From Massospora cicadina (Eukaryota; Entomophthoromycota; Entomophthoromycetes; Entomophthorales; Entomophthoraceae): a DNA stretch of 64,000 nt. Positions 23,589-34,668 of the stretch are shown one piece after another. The position numbers and the translations under genes are program-made. The notes below the pieces were generated by a model that was not told the origin of the DNA, did not search any database, and saw only the letters and a list, made by a program, of their open reading frames with translations. Position 1 is the first letter of the stretch; the number at the start of each line of letters is the position of its first letter. The stretch is taken from contig JAKSZP010009254.1 of assembly GCA_022478985.1 (NCBI GenBank), positions 183,422 to 247,421 on the forward strand, given 5' to 3'.

Positions 23589-23874
23589 TTCTTTTTAAAA
23601 AGTGGGTTTAAAACCTCGCAGATCTCATCAAGCTCCTCTGATAATCCTTTATGAAACGATTTCTGAATTAGATTGGGGTCAAAATCAATCTAGCTTGATA
23701 TTTAAAAGCGCATATAAGCTTTCAAAGCGAACAAGGCATGGTAAGCTTCCATTACGAACCGAAGCGAAGGTTGGAACGTTAAAGTCTGATATTTACCTAA
23801 ACGTTGGGACTAACTCTTCGATAAAACAGATGAGGATTCTACAATAAATAATTTATAACAGTACTAGCCGATTT

Positions 23875-24320
23875 ACCCGTGCTTCGCTACGGTATCTATA
23901 AAATTAGATTTTCAATTTATTAATTTAGATTTTATATATAGACAAACAACCACTCAGCCAAATCCAATTGCTCAATCGAATCAACCAAAAACCACCAACC
24001 ACTTAGGCAAACCTAACTGAAATTATCAAAAAACCAATAACTAATCACCCCTCAAAACTAAACTGTGTCCATCGATTCAAACAAAAGCCATCAACCTCTC
24101 GGCCAAACTAAACCTATCGAATCAATCAGATAACACCAACCTGCTACCCGAAACATCTCTTTATACTTAAAATCATCGTATATGTGACATATCTTCCAAA
24201 CTACTAAATCAAGTTCTACTTAACTTGCCAAAAGTATTTTATTAAATAGGTGAACTAAATTAGGCAGGTTTTTAAAATATATAAACCTAACATCCAGATA
24301 CCCGTGCTTTGCTACGGTAT
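23875..24320. repeat. Pair of short hairpin motifs 426 bp apart
   Basis: acccgtgcttcgctacggtat at 23875-23895 and cccgtgctttgctacggtat at 24301-24320 are near-identical direct copies. Each can fold on itself (CCGTGC...GCTACGG). They may mark ends or repeats of a small element, but no target duplication is seen. Confidence 0.45.
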
Positions 24321-24429
24321 TTAGTTTATCAAATGATAAGCTCACATTGTAGCCTATAAGCTGTGTCAGCACTACTCTCGAGCCACTCAGACTAACAGCT
24401 CCACTGTTGCTCTCGTGGCTGGTGAGTTG

Positions 24430-24835
24430 ATTATCCTAACTATTTAATCTACTTAAACTCTAATACTGATTTTTGTTGAGCTTCAGGTAAGCAATTTGAT
24501 GAATTATTAGATAATTTTTGCCAATTCTCACCCACTCACCCAAATAAATTAAACTTATTAGACTCGATTAGCTTCAGATGAGCAAATTGGTAAATTATTA
24601 GATAATATTCGCTAATTCTCACCAACTCACTCAAATAGATTGAACCTATCATACTCGATAGTTTCAGATTTGATCTTATTTGCCAATTCTCACCCACTCA
24701 CCCAAATAGATTAAACTTATCAGACACGATTAGCTTCTGGTGAGCAATTTGGTGAATTATTCAATGATATTTGCCAATTCTCACCCGCTCACCCAAATAG
24801 ATTGACCCTATCAGACTCGAAGGTTTCAGATGTCA
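24430..24835. repeat. Tandem repeat of about 91 bp, four units
   Basis: Units share ccaattctcacccactcacc near 24521, 24612, 24683 and 24774 (spacings 91, 71 and 91) and then a gactcgattagcttc segment. A run of tcagtgagtgagtg follows at about 24838-24855, an inverted echo of the cactcaccc motif. Probably part of a non-autonomous repeat; family unknown. Confidence 0.6.
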
Positions 24836-25077
24836 ATCAGTCAGTGAGTGAGTGAATGTGTTTTAAGTAGATCATATGGTAGCTAAATCATATGCCCTGA
24901 CATAGTTGGGGATTAAACCTGACTGAGAATTATTTCTACTCACTAAATATATGTTTTAAATATAAAATAAAATAGTATTTTTACCCTCTAGGGAATAAGG
25001 TTGAAGGATAGCAGAGTTTTGTAATATAATTTTTATATAATAAATCAAATTGAGTTTAGCGTAGATGATCCACTGGG

Positions 25078-26003
25078 TGTTGGAATCAGAGCAGTTTCAA
25101 TCTCTGATGCTTTTAGTCACTTGATTTCAACAATGATGTAGCAGAAGAGTTATAATTTATTTTATTCGAGGTGGGCCGACCTGGGGATGATACCGCACCA
25201 ATTAAGGGAATTGAATGAATGGGAAAGGAGGATAAAATCCGAAAACCTCCATGCGTGGCGTATGATAGGCCAGGAACTCCATGGACCGCCTTACAATTTG
25301 CTATCTCAGTTTGGGGCATTGGTGCGCAACAGAAGTGTTAACAACTGCTAGAATAAATTCTTAGAGGGATTTTTGTACAACTTATGTTAAAAATAGTAAA
25401 ACTTTTAATCATACCAAAATGTTGGATTTTACACATTTTTTATTAATAGTTATCAGGGGTCAAGAAGTGAACCCTATTAAAATCTCCCTACTTAGTATTT
25501 AAAGCAACTCGAGACTCAAAGTGAGATGGGCATGAAATTCATTATAAGCTTCAAGCCAAATTAGGAAAAATGGGTGTTCGACCTATTGGAGCTCATAGAA
25601 CTTGCCTCGCTTAGATGAAATGACTGATGGAGGGTTGATTGTAGGTAGGACAAGTCTGTGAGGCAAGGTTTTAAAATATTTGAGCCAATCGCCATAGGGG
25701 AAAATAGTTACACCTTGTGGGACCCCCTCCAAGCCTATAAAAGGTGGTGGCCTCCACTTAGGTTTTTGAACTGAGCTGTAGAGGGGCCAGGAAGGAACCT
25801 TGGCATGACTCCCCATATTCTGCTGTGGGTTTGGCACAACCCTACTATTAGAAATTGGACTTTTTGGCTGAGGAGTGGGGTTAAACAAATTACCCCAATT
25901 TTAGGGGTTCCACCAAGAATTGACCAAGGTTTTTTGGCCAATATTATCTTTATTTACAATTAAAATACTCCTATTATAATATCAAACAGGTAATTGTCTG
26001 ACA
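25078..26003 (-). repeat. Gypsy 3' LTR (left), with SINE inside
   Basis: Direct repeat of 37717-38761. Shared segments include tgttggaatYagagcagtttc at the start, caagcctataaaag (promoter-like, read from plus) and the end ttgtcYRaca. It is interrupted by a SINE at 25151-25327. Confidence 0.85.
25151..25327 (-). mobile_element. SINE-2, 5'-truncated copy
   Basis: Matches SINE-2 at 20387-20663 from the 3' tail up to ggcattggtgcg and then stops, lacking the tRNA-like head. Flanks cagaagagtta and cagaagtgtta form a short imperfect target duplication, and the right LTR shows the empty site. 5' truncation is typical of target-primed reverse transcription. Confidence 0.75.
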
Positions 26004-26039
26004 TTACCCCCTTCAAGTGTGTTAGGGGAAAATAAGGGT

Positions 26040-28500
26040 GAAGGAACTGGCCATGGACTCTTTTGATAGTAACTCCAGTAGTAAGGGATTTGATAGAGTA
26101 CTCATCCCCTCACTTATAAGTAACTGAAAAAGGTCCTTCCCAGATAGACCTGAGTTCCTCACTTCTTGGAGTGATTCAATTGTGGTAATATAACACCAAG
26201 TCAGATATTTGAAAGGAAGGAACGAAGAGGGGGCCAGAGCTCATTAGTAGCTTGGCCCTCTTTAGTAACAGTTTTAGCCAAATTGGTCATAGCCTCTGCT
26301 TGTAACTGAATGATATACTGAGCCAACTTCTTCATGGCTTGCTCAGGATCTGCTCTATCAGAGAATATATCTTAGGCTAATAAGGCCAGTACTCCAAGTT
26401 CTTGTCCATATATAATGTGATTTGGAGACATTTTGAGGATTTAGTGGTAACTGATATGATAGGCTATGAGAGCACTTGGTAAGTACAGATCCCAGTGAAG
26501 AGGGTCTGTAGTGGAATTTTCCATAGTATAGAGACCAGAGCTCCATTGGATCTTTCCACAGTACCATTAGTGGATGGGTCATGATACTGAGAATAGCTGT
26601 TGCATTCCCATGGAGGTAGCGAGGATCTTCACCACTCTGAAAGTAAATTTTTTCCCATTGTCACAGAGCAGGACCTAAGGGCACCCATGGCATGTGAAAA
26701 TATAGTGTTGGGATTTTTGCCCATATTCCCAGCCTTCTAGATTACCAGGAATCACTAGGGAATAATTCCCTAATGCGAGGTGAATTGGAAATCAGTGGAC
26801 CCTGATTTTGGAGTAACTATGTTCAGGGGATTTTGGGATATTTGCCTGGTCATATCCTTTGGGGATCAACCTGGATGAATGCTTAAGATCTTGTCGGGTG
26901 GAGTTGCCAATGAAATAGGGTCATCTGTTAGTGATTAACTATCAGGTGTACCAATTGGGATTGGTCAGGTTTCATCACTGAGTGATTGGGAATGTAAGTA
27001 GTAAGTTGTGAGGCGAGTGATTCCATCTGCAACTAGTGAATTGATCAGTTGGTTTGTGGCCTGCCTTAATGGGTAACAAGTCCCATTACCTAAGCAGGTC
27101 GCTAGCCAAATATGGTTGGTTCATTTGGATCAAGAGGAAAACATTAGGGACACATTTTCAACTCTTTCCATTTAGGTCTCAAGGATGTCCAATGATGGAA
27201 TCCTAGCCAGGATGGGGAAGACCATTGCTGCTGAGATGAGGATGGGTGATTCAATGGCAATGGCTGCCATTTCATTAAAGAGGTGTCAACTGAGGGTTAG
27301 ATGACCAAATCCTTACTATAAAGTCCCTAGAATTCACTTATAATAAAAAAACCAGAGTTTAGAACAGAGTTATAGAGTTATATAGATATACAGTTCTATA
27401 GTCTTTCATCTGGGATATAGTTTAAGTAGTAATCTTTATAAGCTTTCAATTGTTTTATTCTTCTCAAGGATATTTTTTCTGTGTGCAATAATTGGGAGAC
27501 TCTTTAAGGAAAAGAGTAAGGATCTGAGCGGGGATCTAGAGAAGAAGGAGAAACAAATCAGGGATTGCTGCTGATTTTGTGTCTAACCTGAGAAACTGTC
27601 ACCAGGGAATTCAAGGAGATTGGGTTGTACATTATGAGGGAACTAATCCCTATATCAAGACATCTCAAATATTTTGAGTGAAAATACTTGCTGAGCGTTG
27701 GGCTGAGATCTAAGAATTCCATAAAACTATGGATAATAGTCATCATACTATTACCAGCCAATTATATCAACAACAGTACAATGTGGACAAATTGCACAAG
27801 AACTGAACCTGTGTAAGTAATAGCTATATATGGGTTATTTGCCAATAATAACCAGACCCATAAATTTTTACATACACTGATGGAGGAAAGTAGCTATTTT
27901 GCCTTGGCAGTTTAAGCAGGGAGAACTGCGACTTCAACCCATTTGGTAAAACGATCTATGCCTACCAAGATATATTGGTTTCCCAATTAGTCTGGCGTAG
28001 GGACCAACCACATATAAACTTATTGTATGAAAGGGCTGTTGAGGAGTAGTTAGTTAGTACTGATGCCTGGTCTTATAGCGGGATTGCTTCTTTCAGGTCA
28101 TATAGGCATCCAGGCCTTCAGTTATGGTCCCCATGATCCCCTCCCAGTAGTAGCGCTCTTTTACCCACTCATAGATTTTTTGTACCCCTCTATTCCCTAG
28201 TATAGAATGGGACTCCAAGATGACAGGTACTCACTCTGATGGCCAGAGATGGGGCAACCAGTTATCCCCTAATTTTTGTATAGCTTTCCGCTCTCCATCT
28301 TTGTATTGTGGGAGTGCTGAGCTAAATCTTCTGGATGGGTTCATCTTCATCAGCCCTTACATCTGAAGTCATGAGGAGGTCATGTAACCTCTACACTTTA
28401 CTATTGTCTAAGTGAAGTACAGGCAGCCGCATCAACCCATTAACAATTATGTGGCGCAACCCAGCTTACTGCTCAATGATCATATCGCAGTGCTGGAGCT
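26040..28500 (-). pseudogene. Gypsy integrase, broken
   Basis: Read from 28500 downward: a start region with RYYWEGIMGTITEG, then the catalytic core with LGIDRFTKWVEVAV near 27920 (first Asp), CDNGKKF near 26660 (second Asp) and NGTVERSNGAL near 26540 (Glu). Then comes a C-terminal part with the GPF motif near 26130. The core is split by solo LTR C copy 2 between the first and second Asp. Stops and frameshifts are present. The enzyme would insert the DNA copy into the host genome. Confidence 0.75.
26706..27872. mobile_element. Solo LTR family C, copy 2
   Basis: 1167 bp from TGTTGGGATTTTTGCCC to ATAAATTTTTACA, inserted in the integrase frame. The flanks tatag and tacac only partly agree, so the target duplication is weak or decayed. 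It provides the empty site for the 46-bp insertion in copy 1 and the uninterrupted sequence across D's insertion point (about 27630). Confidence 0.75.
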
Positions 28501-28559
28501 TCAAAGACCAACGTGACAATTATCAAGTGGGATCTTTCATAAATGCAACTACTTCAAAG

Positions 28560-28920
28560 AGGCGTGATCATTAATCACTTTAAATGAGGTTACATATAAA
28601 AAGTGGCGATATTACTTTACAGCGAGAAATACAACAAGACACTCCTTCTCCAAGATGCTGTAGTTGCATTCAGCCTTTGAGAGCATCTTGCTAATGTGAG
28701 ACAAGGGATGATTGACCCCATGTTCATCCAATTGAGCTAAGGTAGCTCCAACAGCATAAATCTGAGGCATCCATGAACAACATAAAAGGCTTGCCATAAT
28801 CAGGGTGGTGGAGGATAGGCCTTTGTTGCAATAGCTACTTCAGGTTCTCATACATGGCTTTTAGTTCAGCACCCCAATGGAATGGAGTGTTTTTAGCCAA
28901 GAGGCGTGCTGGGATTTCTT
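28560..28920 (-). pseudogene. Gypsy RNase H domain, broken
   Basis: The minus strand encodes FHWGAELKAMYENLK, then DYGKPFMLFMDASD (first catalytic Asp), and after a frameshift LAQLDEHGVNHPLSHISKML and SKAECNYSILEKECLVV. These match the conserved RNase H segment that follows the reverse transcriptase in Gypsy elements. A stop and a frameshift inactivate it. Confidence 0.75.
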
Positions 28921-28924
28921 CCCA

Positions 28925-29490
28925 AGTCAAAGATTTACATGAGTTAGATGATGGGAATCAAACCTGATCCACTAAAATAGCTGAAACTTATATGGGGGAT
29001 AGTCCCCAACGAATTATAAGCCTTCTTAATATTGGGAGCAATACCTGACTAATTTTGAGCACTCTCAATATTGTGGACAATCCTCAATTAATGTAATCGA
29101 ATGTTATTTGCCTGTAGCCTCCTAACCTTGGTGTTAACACCCAATCCATTTGGCAAGCAAATCTTATTTGACCAAGATGACCAGACTGCCGCAGAATCCT
29201 CAATTTGTAACAATTGTAGATATTAGTCTGGACCACTTGGAGATATACCAAAGAAACCTCCCTAAACTCCCATACAATCTTTTTTAAGCAATAAACTTTG
29301 TTCTCTTTTTGCCACATTTAAGGTAAAATAGCCTTCCTCTATTTATTTAGGAAGTAATAATGGTTAGGATCTACAACTCTAGGAACGTTAACCTGAGAAA
29401 ATATTTTCTGGCCAAGGAAGCAAAAATGTAAATCCAGCGCCCAGGAACTTTGGATTTCATGGCCTATAATTTAAAAGGGAAAAGTGATCT
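28925..29490. other. Probable further insert in the Gypsy element
   Basis: The Gypsy frame ends near 29560 (connection region after the reverse transcriptase) and resumes near 28920. The ~560 bp between do not fit the frame and contain LTR-like segments (for example repeated ccccaac and caatattgtgg motifs). Ends and target duplication could not be fixed. Confidence 0.4.
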
Positions 29491-29521
29491 AAACCTTGAT
29501 CCTAACAAGGTGTACTTTTGG

Positions 29522-29545
29522 GACCATCTAGTACTAAAAAAAAAA
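29522..29545 (+). mobile_element. 24-bp retroposed scrap
   Basis: Only gaccatctagtact plus an A-run, flanked by a perfect 18-bp duplication aacaaggtgtacttttgg (29504-29521 and 29546-29563). Same tail family as 12490-12535. An extreme 5' truncation. Confidence 0.8.
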
Positions 29546-29793
29546 AACAAGGTGTACTTTTGGACTCACTGAGATTGGTGAATTTGGGGATGAATTGATG
29601 ATAATACCTCATCATGCCCAAGATACCTAGATGTTGTAAAGGGTTTTGGGCACAGGAGTTTTGGATATCGCTTCAACCTTATCCTGTAGAGGTCAAATCC
29701 CATCTTATATGATGGCGTTACCGAGGAAATACAATTTCATTTGGAAAAAAGTACACTTGGATGGTTTTAGTTTGATGTTAGATGCCCGTACAT

Positions 29794-31688
29794 GTTCTCA
29801 ATGTATTCGAGGTACGCCAACCAGGAGATGGACAGTACCAAATCACAACACCCAAAATGACAAAATAAAACTACTAACCAAGTGGGAAGCGGAAACCGCT
29901 AACTCACCATGGCAGAGGGTGAGGAGGGGTCGGGGGTTGGTTTTCAGAAAACCCACCTTGATCATGGGATGTTGGTTACAGTACCAGACCAGAGCAGAGA
30001 GCCAGGGCGTCGGGGCATCCGCATAGTGGGGGTGGAGGTCAGCATAGTAAGAGTTTTCCACTTCCTCATCAAGATAATGATGGGAGAGTGATTCAACAAA
30101 AGCTGCGAGGAGAATTTCTGCTTCTTTGCGGCCTTCAGGAAGTTGGGTGAAAAGGGAGACACTGTGGCGGGTGATTTTGGCTGAAAGGTTGAATAAAGCA
30201 AGCGTTGCAAAATTCATAATAGCAACTTCAGCATCATCGAATAGTTTTGAGATGTCACTTCATGGAGATTCAGGGAAGTCGGGGGGGAAGAAGAGGGTGG
30301 GCAGGCCATGCTGGAGCTGAGCCACTGACTGGGTCACCGCGGTGCGTAGTTTCAGGCACTGAGGAGAGGCCATCGCAGCTAAGGCGAGCTGACGGTCACT
30401 TTGTAATGGGGCTGTATTGGGCAGAGGAGCGAAATGGTGAGGGGTAGGGGTTTCATCAAAGTCAGGAAGGAAAAATTCTGACCAACCATAATTGAATTGG
30501 CAGAGAGGTTGACCTGTATGCTTACTAATGAGGACATTACCTGATTCGTCAATCTCAGCCAATTGATCCCATAGATTTTGGTTCACTGGAATAGTGGTGT
30601 TCAAATTTGGGTGGGTGGGATTGGGCGAATGGGCGGCTGCTTAGGTGCCAATGGTGGTCCAAGCATTGCTCTGATTGGCTGGGATGGATTTAGGTGGGAG
30701 AGTGAGGCTGGAGGTTTTGGGGGGGGGCTGATTTTCCACGCAGGCCCACTGAACGATATTGGAGGGTGGGAGGGGGCAGCAAAGCGCCCCATACTGAACC
30801 TCCAGAGGGGGCTCAGAAGCCGCAGCCGCGGAATTGGACTGAGGGCACTCTTTTTTTGCATGGTCGAGGCCAAAGCAGAGGGAACAAATCTGCCTACCGT
30901 TATCAACCTGAGCCTAAAATAAATGATCAGGCGCTGCAGCCACACTATCGCGGAGTGGGATTTGTTGGGCTATGGTAGGGTGGTGTGGGATGATGGTGGC
31001 TGTTGCACAAGGAGCAGCAAGGCTCTCCGCACCAGATGGAATGACAAAGATGAGGTTGGGCTGAGTGTCATAAGCCATGAGCCCCGCGACCAACTGGTCA
31101 TATAAAACCTAGGGTGGAAGGTGGGATGGAAGATTTGCAAAGGATACCATCAGCGTGGTGTCTGAAGGGAGGCGATTATGAGTTGTGGGAATGGGGTTTT
31201 TTTATAAATTAGAGGAGTTTGTGCTGCCACTTCAGCGTCCTCCTCAGATTGGAACCCAACGTCAAAGTAGCCCTTAAAAGGGCGGAAGTCTATAAAGCCA
31301 GCCGGCGCAAAGGCTGCAGTAGCTAGGTCAATAATTGCCTTATCAGCATATGGAAACAAACGCCCATAGTCCACTCTGAGGCAATAGCGAATGGCGGAGC
31401 GAGGGAGGGCGAGAGGATGGGGGCGAGAAGGGTGGACGCGCGCCAGGTGGAGCGCTAAGTCCCGTGGGGGGACAAAATGGCTGGAAGCAGTGGGCGGGCT
31501 GTTTGAGCCCATCCAAACGCGCTTGCCCGTGAGGCAGAAAATGCTAGGTGGGGGTGCACCGCTGCCCCACACTGGGGTGGCAGGCGGCGGATCCAAGGAC
31601 ATCAAAGAATAGGTTTGGGCAGATGGCTGTGGATACTTAAAACTTAAATTAAAATCGCTCAAAAGTGACTTTGAGCTTTAAAAGAAAT
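29794..31688 (-). mobile_element. Family H ORF1-only retrotransposon, copy H2
   Basis: 1895 bp with a target duplication agatgcccgYacat (29780-29793 and 31689-31702), inserted in the Gypsy reverse transcriptase. The 5' end carries the hairpin at 31657-31676, and the 3' end carries the shared tail (minus strand catctcctggttggcg, then tacctcga). It is very similar to H3 and lies in the opposite orientation. Confidence 0.85.
29899..31602 (-). pseudogene. H2 ORF1-like (Gag-like) protein, few breaks
   Basis: Begins ATG at 31602 with a Pro-rich leader, then PSIFCLTGKRVWMGS, PPRDLALHLARV, LRVDYGRLFPYADKAIID, RPFKGYFDVGFQSEED. A knuckle CX2CX4HX4C is readable near 30830-30880 (CSLC..LDHAKKEC). The C-terminal domain starts with NQNPWDQLAEIDESGN (near 30540-30590), then SDRQLALAAMASPQCLKLRTA and a helical segment. 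The frame ends at the TAG at 29899. A few single-base frameshifts break it. Base composition is GC-rich compared with the surrounding Gypsy DNA, a sign of a younger insertion. Confidence 0.75.
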
Positions 31689-33099
31689 AGATGCCCGCAC
31701 ATATTGAAGTACTTCTTTAGGTGTGCGAGGTGATAGTTGAAAGTCTGTGAGAAAAGTGTGATGTTATCAAGATAGAAAATCACACAGCTCAGCTAAGATC
31801 CTTGAGAATGTGATCCATTGCTCATAGAAAAATTGCAGGCGCATTGCACAGCCCCTGAGGTAGCCAAGTGTTTTAGAACAGAACCTCACTGCAGACAAGG
31901 GCAAAATTCTCCTGATCCCTGGAAGAAATATCATCCTCCAGTACCCACTAGCCAAGTCCCTAGCGGAGAAGGATTTAGACCAAGATAATTGGACAAGAGC
32001 ATCATCAATGTGGGGATAGGATACCTATCCTTCTTTGTGAGGATGTTCAGTTTGTGGTAGTCCATTACAACCCAATGTCCTCCATTTTTCTTTTTTATCA
32101 GTAGAAGAGGGGACAACCAAGGTCTTTGGGAAGATAACAGAAACCCAGCATCCAGAAATTGTTTGAGCTCCGTCCACATCTGTAGCTCCTCAACTTTGGA
32201 CTTGTGGTAGGGTTTAGAGTGGATGGGTCAAGTTTCCCCGACGTCAATAAATGAGTAACCCTTCATGTTCCCAAAGTCACTATCATATTTGGAGAAAATG
32301 TCGCTATAGGCCTTGATCAGGGTATGGACTTTGTCAAGCTCAGTGGTGGTTAGTTTTTAGAGGCGTGAGCAGTAAGCAGAATACATACGGATTGGTCATG
32401 GGGTAAGCTCATATTGGCCATAGACCCAATACAATGAACTTTCATGATATTATTAATGGGAATCAGCAGGCCTTTTCCGGTCTCCTGATGCTTTTTTACG
32501 ACCATGTCCTTCTTGGTGAGATTCCCTGATAGGAGATTAATACGTCTCTGATAAGCTGGGATTAACACACCTGGAAATACTCCAGGCTCAAAAGAGCTGA
32601 CTCCGTCAATGCTGATTAGGTGCAATAGACAGTTATGGTGGATTTTCAAGGTAATCTTAGTGTCAACTACCCTTTTTTCACCCGCCCTGATTACTACCTC
32701 TTCAGAAGCATAATAAAGAAAATTTCTCCATAGCGTCTACTGATTGTGGCATCATTTTTAATTTTTTTCTAACCGTTGTGTAATGTAAGGATAAGGTGGA
32801 GGAGGAGTACTATACTGTGAAGGCGTATTCCTTTTTGTTAAGCTCATTGTTGGTCATAATCAAAGGGACCTCATAGTTGAGCAAGGAGAGATAGCCCTGC
32901 TCCAATCTAATAACCCCTTTATACTTGAGCATAAACTGAGTTTCAATGAGTAGGTCATAGATATTATTAGCCAAGGCCACCGCTGGGGCTGACAAAATGA
33001 GCTTCCCAAAATGGATGGGCAAAGAAGAATAGGCACCAATGGCACACGTGCTGGAGGGACTGGCAGTACCAAACTCTTGGGTGTAACTGAGTTCAGGGA

Positions 33100-33260
33100 C
33101 TAACTTAATTTTTTAATAATGTTAGGATGACACAACGTTATAGGGGATCCAGTGTCCAGGATAGCTGTGACTTATACTCCATTGACAACGTTTTCCACTT
33201 TAGTTAGGGTTCCACCCAAGTTGGGGAAAGAGCTAGGGCCTCTTTTGCCAAATAGTTTAA
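33100..33260 (-). pseudogene. Gypsy aspartic protease fragment
   Basis: The minus strand encodes TAILDTGSPITLCHPNI, containing the DTGS active-site motif of retroviral-type proteases. A TAA lies three codons before it. It would cut the Gag-Pol polyprotein during particle maturation. Confidence 0.75.
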
Positions 33261-33899
33261 GCTAGTCTTTTGGCATTTTCAGGGTACTTTTCCTGGATAG
33301 ACTGCAGGGTATGAACACACTGGATGGATCAAATAAGCTTATAAATGAGCAGGTCATCATAACTGGCAGTGTTAATAGCTTCAAAACCCCTTAGCACTTG
33401 ATGGAGATACACTTTGTGGGGTATCCTAGCTGTGTCCACTCTTTCTGGGTTTAGCCTGTCAGGTACCTTTACTTCAATTTGGGTCCTAAAATATAATAGC
33501 TGATATCTTTACCACCCCCTTCAGATTCATCATTAAGAGTGTTTTTCAATGCACATCAGGGAGTCCATCGGCCATAAGATAAGGTCAGGACTTCCCTTGT
33601 TGGAGGAGAGGCCCTGAGGGCGCTCATCTGCCCTCTTAACATTTGAAGGAGGTGCTGGAATTGTCACAGCTCTACATTTGGCCTTTGAAGTAGCAGCCTT
33701 GGGCTGCCCCATGGCTACAAGTTTCAGGCTAGAGATGGCCTCAAAAGAGGTTGAGGGAGAAAGATATATAAGTTTGGAGGAGCGTGAAGATTAACTACCT
33801 TGGAAGGCTGCTCTGAATAAGGAGGGGAGTAAGGCAAAGTGATGGTGGACTCCACTGGCTGAAGATGTGGGAGCAGAATAAGAAGGGGAGCACTGTCCC

Positions 33900-34447
33900 T
33901 CACTGCCAGTATCCTCTGGATTTTTTATGTGGTGGAGGATCATCTCGTTGCTGCAACACTGAGGGGGCAGGTGTGCTGAGTGACACAGCTGTAAAAGAGG
34001 CTAGAGGGGTCTGACTAAATTCTTGCCTCAAAGCTCCTGTCAAACTATAACTTTCATAATAGTCAGCTATACTAGAAAACACTATATTATATCTCGCACA
34101 TCTTTGAAGGTGTGATTGACTGAAGAAATACAGCGCCAAGGAAGGATGGGGCGCTGATCCAACCAAGATAGCAGAAATGACATCACTGGGATGGAGCATC
34201 TTTGCAAGCATTAAAGATTGTGCTTTACTATAAAAACGCTCAACAAAAGAGGCAGTATATTCTCCCTTTTTCAGAAAAAGGCACATAAAGGCCTGTTTTT
34301 GCCTTTGTAAACTTTTTGTAAGCCAAAATTCTTCAGTGAGGGCTTCCTTCACCTCCGCCAGGTGCTGAGGATGGACATGCTGGGAACCACTTTCTTAAGC
34401 CACATGACTCAAGCAAGGAGGATGAATTTGGTTCTCTGTTGGTCAGT
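33900..34447 (-). pseudogene. Gypsy Gag, central part
   Basis: A 150-residue open frame (33900-34352) with KKGEYTASFVERFYSKAQSL and Gln/Leu-rich helices typical of the retrotransposon Gag capsid region, followed by a Ser/Thr/Pro-rich tail. Its N-terminal part lies at 37423-37580, on the other side of the solo LTR at 34453-37422. No knuckle is clearly visible in this copy. Confidence 0.6.
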
Positions 34448-34592
34448 TACCCTGTCAGAATTTTAACCAGATGGAATCCTCCAATCATTTAACGTTATTT
34501 GGGATGATATGGCTATTTTGGCAGAATGGCTCATTGACTGAATTTCGTGTTATTTGATATGATTGCTGGTTAATTGCAAAACTTTCTTTTAC

Positions 34593-34614
34593 CGCTCAAA
34601 GTCACTTTTGAGCG
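34593..34614 (+). promoter_or_regulatory. 5'-terminal hairpin of H3
   Basis: Near-perfect stem (CGCTCAAA pairing with TTTTGAGCG) around GTCAC, 15 bases from the element start. The loop region TCACTTTT is the same as in the LINEs although the stem sequence differs. Confidence 0.6.
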
Positions 34615-34668
34615 ATTTTAAATTTAAGTTTTATTTATCCACAGCCATCTGCCCAAACCTATTCTTTG

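Larger units (their letters stand above)
22190..23870. other. CpG-rich unique-looking block, possible decayed host sequence
   Basis: Many CpG dinucleotides (for example gcgaagactcggag, tcgattcgatag, gcgaggttgcgaatcaggcg) set this block apart from the CpG-poor neighbouring relic DNA. No LTR ends, LINE tails or target duplications bound it. Two modest frames are listed separately. It may be the remains of a host gene, a low-methylation region, or an unrelated DNA element; the sequence alone does not decide. Confidence 0.4.
29640..32240 (-). pseudogene. Gypsy reverse transcriptase, split by an H element
   Basis: Minus-strand segment 31931-32179 encodes LSPLLLIKKKNGGHWVVMDYHKLN followed by KDRYPIPT, the classic fingers region of a Gypsy reverse transcriptase. 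The palm continues to the insertion at 31689. Beyond H2, at about 29790-29640, the frame resumes with IKLKPSKCTFF and a LG-containing stretch leading to YRIRLKRYPKLLC. Joined across the insert, these are in the expected order. Stops are present, so the copy is dead. Confidence 0.8.
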
